Below are positions 43,570-52,565 of a DNA stretch of 64,000 nt, in pieces; within the stretch, counting starts at the first letter, position 1, and each line of letters starts with the position of its first letter. The translations under genes and the position numbers were made by a program. Below the pieces are notes generated by a model, which saw nothing but the letters and a program-made list of their open reading frames with translations, was not told where the DNA came from and made no database searches. The DNA is from Streptomyces tendae (GTDB lineage: Bacteria; Actinomycetota; Actinomycetes; Streptomycetales; Streptomycetaceae): assembly GCF_014650435.1 (NCBI RefSeq), contig NZ_BMUY01000001.1, positions 310,001 to 374,000 on the forward strand, given 5' to 3'.

Positions 43570-44679
43570 ATGCCCGCATTCGGAGAACAGACGTCGGCGG
43601 CCGAGGTGCTGCGGCCGCACGCCGAGGACGCGTTCGCGGCCGAACTGGCCGCGCTGGCCGCACGGGACGACCGCCCGCGCCCGGCCCGCTGGAAGCTGTC
43701 GCCGTGGGCCGTCGCCACCTACCTGCTCGGCGGCACCCTGCCCGACGGCACGGTGATCACCCCGAAGTACGTGGGCCCGCGCCGCCTCGTCGAGGTCGCC
43801 GTCACCACGCTCGCCACCGACCGCGCCCTGCTCCTGCTCGGCGTGCCCGGCACCGCGAAGACCTGGGTGTCCGAGCACCTCGCCGCGGCCGTCAGCGGCG
43901 ACTCGACCCTGCTCGTGCAGGGGACGGCCGGCACCCCCGAGGAAGCGATCCGCTACGGCTGGAACTACGCGCAGCTCCTCGCCCACGGCCCCAGCCGGGA
44001 CGCCCTGGTGCCCAGCCCGGTCATGAGGGCGATGACGGAGGGCACGACCGTCCGCGTGGAGGAGCTGACCCGCATCCCGGCCGATGTGCAGGACACGCTG
44101 ATCACGATCCTGTCGGAGAAGACCCTGCCGATACCGGAGCTGGGCCAGGAAGTGCAGGCGGTGCGCGGCTTCAACCTGATCGCCACCGCCAACGACCGCG
44201 ACCGCGGGGTCAACGACCTCTCCAGCGCCCTGCGCCGGCGTTTCAACACGGTCGTGCTGCCGCTGCCGGCCAGCGCCGAGGCCGAGGTCGACATCGTCAC
44301 GCGCCGGGTCGACCAGATCGGCCGCTCCCTCGACCTGCCGTCGGCGCCCGACGGCACCGACGAGATCCGACGGGTCGTCACCGTCTTCCGCGAGCTGCGG
44401 GACGGGCTGACGAGCGACGGTCGTACGAAGGTCAAGTCGCCCAGCGGCACGCTGTCCACGGCCGAGGCCATCTCGGTCGTCACCGGTGGCCTCGCGCTGT
44501 CCGCCCACTTCGGCGACGGAGTGCTGCGGCCCGGCGACGTCGCCGCGGGCGTCCTCGGCGCGGTGGTCCGCGACCCGGGCACCGACCGCGTCGTCTGGCA
44601 GGAGTACCTGGAGACGGTCGTGCGCGAGCGGGACGGCTGGCAGGACTTCTACCGGGCCTGCCGGGAGGTGTCGGCGTGA
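43570..44679 (+). CDS. MoxR-type AAA+ ATPase
   Basis: A 369-residue cytosolic AAA+ ATPase of the MoxR branch. The ATG at 43570 has GGAGGGGG upstream. Walker A is GVPGTAKTWVSEH; the second region has VRVEELTRIPADVQDTLI and the sensor-1 Asn lies in NLIATANDRDRGVNDLSSAL; the sensor/arginine-finger segment SSALRRRFNTV follows. MoxR ATPases work as chaperones with vWA proteins to insert metals or remodel targets. It starts the rightward operon MoxR, DUF5682, vWA, opposite DUF5691 and the SWIM-family gene. Confidence 0.92.
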   Translation: MPAFGEQTSAAEVLRPHAEDAFAAELAALAARDDRPRPARWKLSPWAVATYLLGGTLPDGTVITPKYVGPRRLVEVAVTTLATDRALLLLGVPGTAKTWVSEHLAAAVSGDSTLLVQGTAGTPEEAIRYGWNYAQLLAHGPSRDALVPSPVMRAMTEGTTVRVEELTRIPADVQDTLITILSEKTLPIPELGQEVQAVRGFNLIATANDRDRGVNDLSSALRRRFNTVVLPLPASAEAEVDIVTRRVDQIGRSLDLPSAPDGTDEIRRVVTVFRELRDGLTSDGRTKVKSPSGTLSTAEAISVVTGGLALSAHFGDGVLRPGDVAAGVLGAVVRDPGTDRVVWQEYLETVVRERDGWQDFYRACREVSA

Positions 44680-44784
44680 ACGCCACGGGGATGCGGACGA
44701 GTCGGGGACGGGCGGGTGCGGCGGTGACCGGTGCGACGGGCGACGACGGGGACTCGAGCTGGACCCGCAGGCGAGGAGGACGGT

Positions 44785-47238
44785 GTGACGGGCACTGACC
44801 GGACTGGCAGCGGCGGATCCGGTGGGCCGGGCGGTGCCGGGGAGCCCGGTGGCCGGACGATCCTGCTCGGCGTACGCCACCACGGGCCGGGGTCGGCCCG
44901 GGCGGTGCGGGCCGCGCTGGACGCGGTGCGGCCGGGGATCGTGCTGGTCGAAGGGCCGCCCGAGGCCGACGCCCTGATCCCGCTGGCCGCCGACGAGGAC
45001 ATGCGGCCCCCGGTCGCGCTCCTCGCCCACGCCGTGGACGAGCCCGGCCGGTCGGCGTTCTGGCCGCTGGCCGAGTTCTCCCCGGAGTGGGTGGCCGTCC
45101 GCTGGGCCCTGGAGCACGACGTTCCGGCCCGCTTCATCGACCTCCCGGCCACCCACACGCTGGCGTGGCAGGCGGCGGACGACCATGACGAGGACCATGC
45201 GGACGGCCATGCGGGCGACCGGGCGGGCGGCCGGGAGCCGGGAGACCGGCCCGGCACCGCGGCCCCCGACGTGCGGGGCGACCCGCTCGCCGCCCTCGCC
45301 GCGGCCGCCGGACACGACGACCCCGAGCGCTGGTGGGAGGACGTGATCGAGCACCGGAGCCCGGGGGAGGGGGACGCGCTCGCACCGTTCACGGCGCTGG
45401 AGGAGGCCATGACGGCGCTGCGCGAGACCGGGGAGGGAAAGGGAGAAGGGGAGGGCGGCGAGCGGGGTGCCCTGGACGCGCGGGACCTCGTGCGGGAGGC
45501 CCACATGCGGCTCCAGGTGCGGGCGGCGCGACGGGAGTTCGCCCAGGGGGTGGCCGTGGTCTGCGGGGCGTGGCACGTGCCCGCGCTGCGGCGCCCGGCC
45601 ACCGTCGCCGCCGACCGGGCCCTGGTGAAGGGGCTGCCCAGGACGAAGGTGGAGATGACCTGGGTGCCCTGGACCCATCGCAGACTGTCCCGAGCGGGTG
45701 GCTACGGGGCGGGCATCGAGTCACCGGGCTGGTACGCGCATCTGTTCGCGGCGGCCGACCGGCCCGTCGAGCGATGGCTGACCAAGGTGGCGGGACTGCT
45801 GCGGGACGAGGACAGGATCGTCTCCCCGGCCCACGTCATCGAGGCGGCGCGGCTGGCCGGAACGCTCGCGGTGCTCCGTGGCCGCCCGCTGCCCGGGCTG
45901 GGCGAGACGACGGACGCCGTACGGGCGGTGATGTGCGACGGCTCGGACGTGCCGCTGGCGCTGGTGCACGACCGTCTGGTGGTCGGCGACGTGATGGGGG
46001 AGGTGCCGCCGGGGGCGCCCGCGGTGCCGTTGCAGCGGGACCTGACCCGGATCCAGCGGCGGCTGCGGCTCAAACCCGAGCCGGCACAGCGGGAGCTGGA
46101 ACTGGACCTGCGCAAGGAGACCGACGCCGGGCGCAGCAGGCTGCTGCACCGGCTGCGGCTGCTCGGCGTCGGCTGGGGCGAGCCGGTCGCGTCGCGCAGC
46201 ACGGGCACCTTCCGCGAGACGTGGCGGCTGCGGTGGGAGCCGGAGCTGTCGGTGCGGGTCGCCGAGGCCGGGGTGTGGGGCACGACCGTGCTGTCCGCCG
46301 CGACCGCCAGGGCCGAGACGGACGCCGTCACCGCGCGGGACCTCGCCGGGATCACCGCGCTCGCCGAACGCTGCCTGCTGGCCGAACTGCCGGACGCGCT
46401 CGCGCCGGTGATGCGGATACTCGCCGACCGGGCCGCGCTCGACACGGACGTCGGCCACCTCGCCCAGGCCCTGCCCGCCCTCGTCCGCTCGTTGCGCTAC
46501 GGCGATGTGCGGGGCACGGACACCGGCGCCCTGGCCGAGGTCGCCGCGGGGCTCGCCGAGCGCGTCTTCGTCGGCCTGCCCGCGGCCTGCGCCGCTCTTG
46601 ATGCCGACGCGGCCGAGGAGATGCGCGGTCACGTGGACGCCGTGCACACGGCGGTGGGCCTGCTCGGCGACGCCCGCACGCCGGGCCGCGGCGACCTGGG
46701 GTCCCGCTGGCGGGCCGTGCTGCGGGTCCTCTCCGCGCGGGCCACCGTGCCGGGCACCGTCCGCGGGCGTGCCGTGCGGCTCCTGCTGGACGACGACGAG
46801 CTGGCACCGGAGGAGGCGGCGCGGCTCATGGGCCTGGTGCTGTCCCCGGGGACGCCACCGGCGGACGCCGCGGCCTGGATCGAGGGCTTCGTCGGCGGCG
46901 GCTCGGGCGGCGGCATGCTCCTGCTGCACGACGACCGGCTGCTGGGCCTGGTCGACGCCTGGCTGACCGGCGTGCCCGCGGACGCGTTCACGGACGTACT
47001 GCCCCTGCTGCGCCGTACGTTCTCGGCCTTCGAGCCGGGAGTGCGCCGCAGCCTCGGCGAGCTGGTCGGACGCGGGCCGGAGGCACGGGGGAGCGTGACG
47101 GGGGCCGGTTCCGGCATACCCGGCTTCGCGACCGGCCTCGACACCGAGCGGGCCGACGCGGTGCTGCCGGTCGTCCGGCTGCTGCTGGGCCGGGACCCGG
47201 CGCCGGACGACAACGACCTGGTGGGGGCGGACACATGA
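44785..47238 (+). CDS. DUF5682-family protein (TraB/ChaN-like N-terminus)
   Basis: An 817-residue cytosolic protein. The GTG at 44785 has AGGAGG six bases before. The N-terminal domain has ILLGVRHHGPGSARAVRAAL and GIVLVEGPPEADAL, the His and Glu pattern of the TraB/ChaN/EreA-like superfamily, whose members include metal-dependent hydrolases. It continues with AVVCGAWHVPAL, another conserved His. An acidic variable insert lies at about 155-190. The C-terminal half is helical and repeat-like. It matches what I recall of DUF5682, typically between MoxR and vWA genes. It overlaps the vWA gene by ATGA. Function unknown. Confidence 0.8.
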   Translation: MTGTDRTGSGGSGGPGGAGEPGGRTILLGVRHHGPGSARAVRAALDAVRPGIVLVEGPPEADALIPLAADEDMRPPVALLAHAVDEPGRSAFWPLAEFSPEWVAVRWALEHDVPARFIDLPATHTLAWQAADDHDEDHADGHAGDRAGGREPGDRPGTAAPDVRGDPLAALAAAAGHDDPERWWEDVIEHRSPGEGDALAPFTALEEAMTALRETGEGKGEGEGGERGALDARDLVREAHMRLQVRAARREFAQGVAVVCGAWHVPALRRPATVAADRALVKGLPRTKVEMTWVPWTHRRLSRAGGYGAGIESPGWYAHLFAAADRPVERWLTKVAGLLRDEDRIVSPAHVIEAARLAGTLAVLRGRPLPGLGETTDAVRAVMCDGSDVPLALVHDRLVVGDVMGEVPPGAPAVPLQRDLTRIQRRLRLKPEPAQRELELDLRKETDAGRSRLLHRLRLLGVGWGEPVASRSTGTFRETWRLRWEPELSVRVAEAGVWGTTVLSAATARAETDAVTARDLAGITALAERCLLAELPDALAPVMRILADRAALDTDVGHLAQALPALVRSLRYGDVRGTDTGALAEVAAGLAERVFVGLPAACAALDADAAEEMRGHVDAVHTAVGLLGDARTPGRGDLGSRWRAVLRVLSARATVPGTVRGRAVRLLLDDDELAPEEAARLMGLVLSPGTPPADAAAWIEGFVGGGSGGGMLLLHDDRLLGLVDAWLTGVPADAFTDVLPLLRRTFSAFEPGVRRSLGELVGRGPEARGSVTGAGSGIPGFATGLDTERADAVLPVVRLLLGRDPAPDDNDLVGADT

Positions 47239-48449
47239 CTGGACGCACGACTGGCCACACGAGGGGACACACGACTGGACGTACGACGGGACACATGGTC
47301 GCCGACGCGGCAGAGGAGCGGCTGCGACGGTGGCGTCTCGTACTCGGCGGCGACCCGGCCGACGGCACCGGCCACGCGCTCTCCGGACGGGACGCCGCGA
47401 TGGACGGGGCGCTCACCGCTCTCTACGGAAAGGGGGACACCCCGCGGGCGGGCCGGGAGCGTGCGGCGGGGCTCGGGGCGTCCGCACCGGCCGTGGCCCG
47501 CTGGCTGGGGGACATCCGGACCTACTTCCCCTCCTCCGTCGTCCAGGTCATGCAGCGGGACGCGATCGACCGGCTCGGGCTCGCCACCCTCCTGCTGGAG
47601 CCGGAGATGCTCGAGGCGGTGGAGCCCGACGTGCACCTCATCGGCACCCTGCTCTCCCTGCACAAGGCCATGCCGGAAACGACGAAGGAGACGGCGCGGG
47701 CCGTCGTGCGCAAGGTCGTCGAGGAGCTGGAGCAGCGACTGGCCACCCGTACCCGTGCCGCACTGACCGGCGCGCTGGACCGCAGTGCCCGCACCGGCCG
47801 CCCCCGCCACCACGACATCGACTGGAACCGCACGATCGCGGCCAACCTGAAGCACTACCTGCCGGAGCACCGCACGGTCGTGCCGGAGCGGCTCGTCGGC
47901 TACGGACGGGCGTCCCGTTCGGTGAAGAAGGAGGTCGTCCTCTGCGTCGACCAGTCCGGGTCGATGGCGGCGTCCGTCGTGTACGCGTCCGTGTTCGGCG
48001 CGGTGCTGGCGTCCATGCGCTCGTTGGAGACCCGGCTCGTCGTCTTCGACACGGCCGTCGTCGACCTCACCGACCAGCTCGACGACCCGGTCGACGTGCT
48101 CTTCGGCACCCGGCTCGGCGGCGGCACGGACATCAACCGCGCGCTGGCGTACTGCCAGTCGCGGATCACCCGGCCCGCGGAGACGGTGGTCGTGCTGATC
48201 AGCGACCTGTACGAGGGAGGCATACGCGACGAGATGCTCAAGCGGGTCGCGGCGATGCAGGCGGCCGGGGTGCGGTTCGTGACGCTGCTGGCCCTGTCCG
48301 ACGAGGGGACGCCCGCCTACGACCGGGAGCACGCGGCGGCCCTGGCGGCGCTCGGCGCACCGGCCTTCGCCTGCACGCCCGACCTCTTCCCGGAGGTGAT
48401 GGCGGCCGCGATCGAGAGGAGACCCCTGCCGATTCCGGACGCCGGGTGA
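47235..48449 (+). CDS. von Willebrand factor A domain protein (MoxR partner)
   Basis: A 404-residue protein starting in the ATGA overlap with DUF5682 (ATG 47295 is a possible internal start). The first 20 residues are a TTGHTRGHTTGR-type repeat of little complexity. The helical middle part (VHLIGTLLSLHKAMPETTKE) precedes a vWA domain with an intact MIDAS: DQSGSMAAS, then the Thr in LGGGTDINRAL and the Asp in ISDLYEGG. MoxR and vWA proteins act as pairs. No signal peptide is seen, so it is cytosolic. It is the last gene of the rightward operon. Confidence 0.92.
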   Translation: MTGRTTGHTRGHTTGRTTGHMVADAAEERLRRWRLVLGGDPADGTGHALSGRDAAMDGALTALYGKGDTPRAGRERAAGLGASAPAVARWLGDIRTYFPSSVVQVMQRDAIDRLGLATLLLEPEMLEAVEPDVHLIGTLLSLHKAMPETTKETARAVVRKVVEELEQRLATRTRAALTGALDRSARTGRPRHHDIDWNRTIAANLKHYLPEHRTVVPERLVGYGRASRSVKKEVVLCVDQSGSMAASVVYASVFGAVLASMRSLETRLVVFDTAVVDLTDQLDDPVDVLFGTRLGGGTDINRALAYCQSRITRPAETVVVLISDLYEGGIRDEMLKRVAAMQAAGVRFVTLLALSDEGTPAYDREHAAALAALGAPAFACTPDLFPEVMAAAIERRPLPIPDAG

Positions 48450-48619
48450 CGATTTGTCGATCCGAGGTGACCCGATTCCCGCGGGCAAAACGGATATGAC
48501 GGCCCATCGGCAGGACCAGGCTTGCGCAACCTCCGGATCCCCGTGCGAGTATCGCGCGGCGTGTCGATGCGTTGTTCGACGCGCGGCCCGTTCCGCCGCA
48601 CGGGAGGAACCTTCCCCTC

Positions 48620-49633
48620 TTGATCTGGTCAGCAGCCCTGCCCGGTGCCGCTCTGCGCGTCCTGCGCACGGCGGCCGGGCGGCGTGCGCTGCACCTGGCA
48701 CTGCTGGTGGGCGGGTTGTTCGTACTGGGGCTGCTCTGCGGAGGGCGGGCACACGCGGCGGACGAAGAGCCGGGAAGCGTGAAGGACGCGGTCGGCCGGG
48801 TCCTCGACGTCTCCGCGCAGACCCGGAGCGGCCCGCCGGCCAAGGGATCCGCCCCGGACGCCGAAGTGGCGCCGTCGCGGCAGGGCTCCGGCGCGTTGCT
48901 TCCGGGCCTCCGCCCCGTCACCGAGAACCTCGTCCGGGCCGTGGACGACCGGGTCGTACGACCGGTCGGTGACGCGGTGGCGACCGTGGCCGAGGAGGTC
49001 GGGCTCCCCGGCCCGTCGGGTCGGCCCGGCCCGACAGACCCGTCGGGCCCGGCCGACGTGCCGGACCTCATCGATGTACCGGACCTCATCGAGGTACCGG
49101 ACGTCATCGACCTGTCGGGCCTGAGCGACGTGCCGGATCCGGGCGGGCAGAGCGATCCTTCCGGTCGCGCACGGCCGGCCGTCCCGGATCCGCAGGCCGA
49201 TCCCGCGCCGACGGTGGCGGACACCTCCGGTACCGCAGATCCGTCCGATGCCGCCGATGCCGCCGATGCCATCCGTGCCGCGGTCGCCGAGGGGGCCGGA
49301 GGCCCGGCACCCGTCGTCGGGTACGGGCCGGAGTCCGGCATCGGAGCGGCGCCCAGCGCGCACCCCCGCACGCATCGGGCAGCCGGGTCCGCGTACACCG
49401 AGTACGCCCCCGCCCACCCCGCACCCCACGGTGGTCACGGCGATCACGGCGATCCCGACGGCGCGCTCGGCACGGCGTCCGGCGCCGACCAGGGCACGCC
49501 GCGTCACGGGGACACCCGCGCGGTCGCCCCGCAGTACCGGTTCACGTTCCGGCTCGTACCCGGCGCCGCCGAGCGGGCCGACGCGGCCGGGGTCCGCGAG
49601 CCGTACCGGGACATCCCGGTCTCCCCTGCCTAG
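48620..49633 (+). CDS. Secreted Pro/Asp-rich protein, hypothetical
   Basis: About 337 residues from TTG 48620 (GGGAGGAA upstream); TTG 48572 is an alternative. A signal peptide (HLALLVGGLFVLGLLCGG) ends with RAHAADEE. The mature part is low-complexity: VPDLIDVPDLIEVPDVIDLS repeats near residue 140, a DAADAADAI run, and a His/Gly-rich segment (APHGGHGDHGDPDG). The last 40 residues (YRFTFRLVPGAAERADA) look more ordered. I recognise no family. It is transcribed in the same direction as the vWA gene but 170 bp away. Confidence 0.65.
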   Translation: MIWSAALPGAALRVLRTAAGRRALHLALLVGGLFVLGLLCGGRAHAADEEPGSVKDAVGRVLDVSAQTRSGPPAKGSAPDAEVAPSRQGSGALLPGLRPVTENLVRAVDDRVVRPVGDAVATVAEEVGLPGPSGRPGPTDPSGPADVPDLIDVPDLIEVPDVIDLSGLSDVPDPGGQSDPSGRARPAVPDPQADPAPTVADTSGTADPSDAADAADAIRAAVAEGAGGPAPVVGYGPESGIGAAPSAHPRTHRAAGSAYTEYAPAHPAPHGGHGDHGDPDGALGTASGADQGTPRHGDTRAVAPQYRFTFRLVPGAAERADAAGVREPYRDIPVSPA

Positions 49634-49839
49634 AACGGGGCGGTCCCTTCGCCGCGCCCCTGTCGCGCGCCCGCCCCTCCGTGCATCCGCCCCGGATGCC
49701 GCGTCTGCCCCATCCGCTGCGTACGCCAGGTGCTCCAAGCCCCGCGCCGGCTGCATCGCCCGCACCGGCCGAGAGGACTGCTCACTGTCCGGCGCCTCAT
49801 GGCCGTTTCCGCGGCAGGCGGGCAGACGCAGCAGACGGC

Positions 49840-49881
49840 CACGGCAGACAGGCACGACAGACACGCACGGCAGACAGGCAC
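49840..49881. repeat. Short direct repeat cluster
   Basis: The 16-mer CACGGCAGACAGGCAC occurs at 49840-49855 and 49866-49881. It is embedded in a 70-bp run of GGCAGACA-like units (49821-49896) in the 720-bp intergenic region before sucC. No coding frame is convincing here. Confidence 0.7.
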
Positions 49882-49966
49882 AGCAGGCAGACACAGACCC
49901 CGCGGGGCGGCAGGCCCCGGACGGCCGAAATCCGTCGGCCTCCGTCCGGCCGAAACCCCGCGGTCC

Positions 49967-50006
49967 GGGCCGGATGGTCCCCATTGGGGTGGGGATCATC
50001 CGGCCC
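49967..50006. other. Strong hairpin A upstream of sucC
   Basis: A 17-bp stem with one G/U pair, from GGGCCGGATG (49967-49976) to CATCCGGCCC (49997-50006), with inner TCCCCA/TGGGGA and a TTGGGG loop. It may end transcription of the secreted-protein gene, although it lies 330 bp after its stop and has no U-tract. Confidence 0.55.
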
Positions 50007-50050
50007 GCACCCCGGCGAACCGCTCCCGTGCGGCCGCCCGGGGAGCCCAC

Positions 50051-50087
50051 GGGCCTCACCGGGTCATACCCCAGCCCGGTGAGGCCC
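50051..50087. other. Strong hairpin B upstream of sucC
   Basis: A perfect 13-bp stem, GGGCCTCACCGGG (50051-50063) with CCCGGTGAGGCCC (50075-50087), and an 11-nt loop. It lies 44 bp after hairpin A. Confidence 0.6.
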
Positions 50088-50155
50088 TCCACCGGCGCTC
50101 GGGACTCCTGTGTCCGGCTCACACGCGGCACCGCGTGCCAGTGAGCGCGGCATCA

Positions 50156-50219
50156 TGTGACAGGCATCACCGCTCAGGTGTGACCCACGATTTAGAGACC
50201 CCCCGCAAGCGGCGATAAC
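50156..50219 (+). promoter_or_regulatory. Possible Crp-regulated promoter of sucCD
   Basis: TGTGA, 6 bp, TCACC (50156-50171) matches 9 of 10 positions of the CRP half-sites. TTTAGA (50191-50196) and GATAAC (50214-50219) are 17 bp apart. A start near 50226 would place the site about 62 bp upstream, the classic class I position. The boxes themselves are moderate. Confidence 0.4.
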
Positions 50220-50353
50220 CTGCGAGACGGACATGCCGCGCGCTCGGACACCGTGTGCGCCCCCCTTGTGACTCACAGCGGACGTCACGTTGCCCTTCGC
50301 GGCACGCCCACGCATCCAACGAACCGCGAGATCACTGATAGGGACGGAAGCGC

Positions 50354-51538
50354 GTGGACCTGTTCGAGTACCAGGCGAGGGACCTCTTCGCCAAGCACGA
50401 TGTACCGGTGCTGGCCGGTGAAGTCATCGACACGCCTGAGGCGGCGCGCGCGATCACCGAGGGTCTGGGCGGCAAGTCCGTCGTCAAGGCTCAGGTGAAG
50501 GTCGGTGGCCGCGGCAAGGCCGGCGGCGTGAAGCTCGCCGCCTCGGCGGACGAGGCCGTCGCCCGCGCGACGGACATCCTCGGCATGGACATCAAGGGCC
50601 ACACGGTCCACAAGGTGATGATCGCCGAGACGGCCCCCGAGATCGTCGAGGAGTACTACGTCTCCTTCCTCCTCGACCGTGCCAACCGCACCTTCCTCTC
50701 CATCGCCTCCGTCGAGGGCGGCATGGAGATCGAGGAGGTGGCGGCCACCCGCCCGGAGGCCGTCGCCAAGACCCCGATCGACGCGATCGACGGCGTGACG
50801 CCCGAGAAGGCGCGCGAGATCGTCGAGGCCGCGAAGTTCCCGGCCGAGGTCGCCGACAAGGTCGCCGACATCCTGGTCAAGCTGTGGGACACCTTCATCA
50901 AGGAGGACGCCCTCCTGGTCGAGGTCAACCCGCTGGCCAAGGTCGTCTCCGGGGACGTCATCGCCCTGGACGGCAAGGTGTCGCTGGACGACAACGCCGA
51001 GTTCCGTCACCCCGACTTCGAGGCCCTCCACGACAAGGCCGCGGCCAACCCGCTCGAGGCCGCCGCCAAGGAGAAGAACCTCAACTACGTCAAGCTCGAC
51101 GGCGAGGTCGGCATCATCGGCAACGGCGCGGGTCTCGTCATGAGCACCCTGGACGTCGTCGCGTACGCCGGTGAGGCGCACGGCAACGTCAAGCCCGCCA
51201 ACTTCCTGGACATCGGTGGCGGCGCCTCCGCCCAGGTCATGGCGAACGGCCTGGAGATCATCCTCGGCGACCCGGACGTCCGCTCCGTGTTCGTCAACGT
51301 CTTCGGCGGCATCACCGCCTGCGACGAGGTCGCCAACGGCATCGTCCAGGCGCTGAAGCTCCTGGAGGACCGCGGCGAGAAGGTCGAGAAGCCGCTCGTC
51401 GTCCGTCTCGACGGCAACAACGCCGAGCTGGGCCGCAAGATCCTCACCGACGCCAACCACCCGCTGGTCCAGCGCGTCGACACCATGGACGGCGCGGCCG
51501 ACAAGGCCGCCGAGCTGGCTCACGCCGCCGCCAAGTAA
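50354..51538 (+). CDS. sucC: Succinyl-CoA synthetase beta subunit (ADP/GDP-forming)
   Basis: A 394-residue TCA-cycle subunit that, with SucD, converts succinyl-CoA to succinate with ATP or GTP formation. The GTG at 50354 starts the family N-terminus [15 protein letters not shown]. The ATP-grasp domain shows [20 protein letters not shown] and a metal-binding EVNPLAK segment. The C-terminal ligase-CoA domain has NFLDIGGGA and [19 protein letters not shown]. Length is normal. sucD follows after 28 bp, so they are one operon. The upstream region is long (720 bp) and structured. Confidence 0.98.
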   Translation: MDLFEYQARDLFAKHDVPVLAGEVIDTPEAARAITEGLGGKSVVKAQVKVGGRGKAGGVKLAASADEAVARATDILGMDIKGHTVHKVMIAETAPEIVEEYYVSFLLDRANRTFLSIASVEGGMEIEEVAATRPEAVAKTPIDAIDGVTPEKAREIVEAAKFPAEVADKVADILVKLWDTFIKEDALLVEVNPLAKVVSGDVIALDGKVSLDDNAEFRHPDFEALHDKAAANPLEAAAKEKNLNYVKLDGEVGIIGNGAGLVMSTLDVVAYAGEAHGNVKPANFLDIGGGASAQVMANGLEIILGDPDVRSVFVNVFGGITACDEVANGIVQALKLLEDRGEKVEKPLVVRLDGNNAELGRKILTDANHPLVQRVDTMDGAADKAAELAHAAAK

Positions 51539-51566
51539 GCACTCAGGACGAGGACACCAACACACC

Positions 51567-52451
51567 ATGGCTATCTGGCTCAACAAGGACAGCAAGGTCA
51601 TCGTCCAGGGCATGACCGGCGCCACCGGCATGAAGCACACCAAGCTCATGCTGGGTGACGGCACCGAGGTCGTGGGCGGCGTGAACCCGCGCAAGGCGGG
51701 CACCTCCGTGGACTTCGACGGCAACGAGGTACCGGTCTTCGGCACCGTCAAGGAGGCCATCGAGAAGACCGGCGCCAACGTCTCCGTCATCTTCGTGCCG
51801 GAGAAGTTCACCAAGGACGCCGTCGTCGAGGCCATCGACGCCGAGATCCCGCTGGCCGTCGTGATCACCGAGGGCATCGCCGTGCACGACTCGGCCGCCT
51901 TCTGGTCGTACGCCGGCAAGAAGGGCAACAAGACCCGGATCATCGGCCCGAACTGCCCCGGCATCATCACCCCGGGCCAGTCCAACGTCGGCATCATCCC
52001 GGGCGACATCACCAAGCCGGGCCGCATCGGCCTGGTCTCGAAGTCGGGCACGCTGACGTACCAGATGATGTACGAGCTGCGTGACATCGGCTTCTCGACC
52101 GCCGTCGGCATCGGTGGCGACCCGATCATCGGCACCACGCACATCGACGCGCTCGCCGCGTTCGAGGCCGACCCCGAGACCGACCTGATCGTCATGATCG
52201 GCGAGATCGGCGGCGACGCCGAGGAGCGTGCGGCCGAGTACATCTCGAAGAACGTGACCAAGCCGGTCGTCGGCTACGTCGCGGGCTTCACCGCGCCCGA
52301 GGGCAAGACCATGGGCCACGCCGGCGCCATCGTCTCCGGTTCGTCCGGCACCGCCCAGGCGAAGAAGGAGGCCCTGGAGGCCGCCGGCGTCAAGGTCGGC
52401 AAGACGCCGACCGAGACGGCGAAGCTCGCCCGCGCCATCCTGGCCGGCTGA
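51567..52451 (+). CDS. sucD: Succinyl-CoA synthetase alpha subunit
   Basis: A 294-residue subunit carrying the phosphohistidine and CoA-binding fold. The ATG at 51567 has GGACGAGGA upstream. [19 protein letters not shown] is the CoA-binding Rossmann start, GVNPRKAGT the CoA loop, and [10 protein letters not shown] and [20 protein letters not shown] the active-site region with the phosphorylated His251. It forms the alpha/beta complex with SucC. A strong terminator follows at 52488. Confidence 0.98.
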   Translation: MAIWLNKDSKVIVQGMTGATGMKHTKLMLGDGTEVVGGVNPRKAGTSVDFDGNEVPVFGTVKEAIEKTGANVSVIFVPEKFTKDAVVEAIDAEIPLAVVITEGIAVHDSAAFWSYAGKKGNKTRIIGPNCPGIITPGQSNVGIIPGDITKPGRIGLVSKSGTLTYQMMYELRDIGFSTAVGIGGDPIIGTTHIDALAAFEADPETDLIVMIGEIGGDAEERAAEYISKNVTKPVVGYVAGFTAPEGKTMGHAGAIVSGSSGTAQAKKEALEAAGVKVGKTPTETAKLARAILAG

Positions 52452-52487
52452 CACCGCCTCGCGCGAAGTCCCGGCGCCCGCGCCACA

Positions 52488-52529
52488 CCGAGTGGCCCGC
52501 TCCCTGCTCCCAGGGGGCGGGCCACTCGG
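52488..52529. terminator. Bidirectional terminator between sucD and the HTH/sigma-like gene
   Basis: A perfect 13-bp stem, CCGAGTGGCCCGC (52488-52500) with GCGGGCCACTCGG (52517-52529), loop 16 nt, lying between two convergent genes. Confidence 0.75.
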
Positions 52530-52565
52530 CGTTCCGGACGCCGGGACCGCCCGGGCCAGGACACC

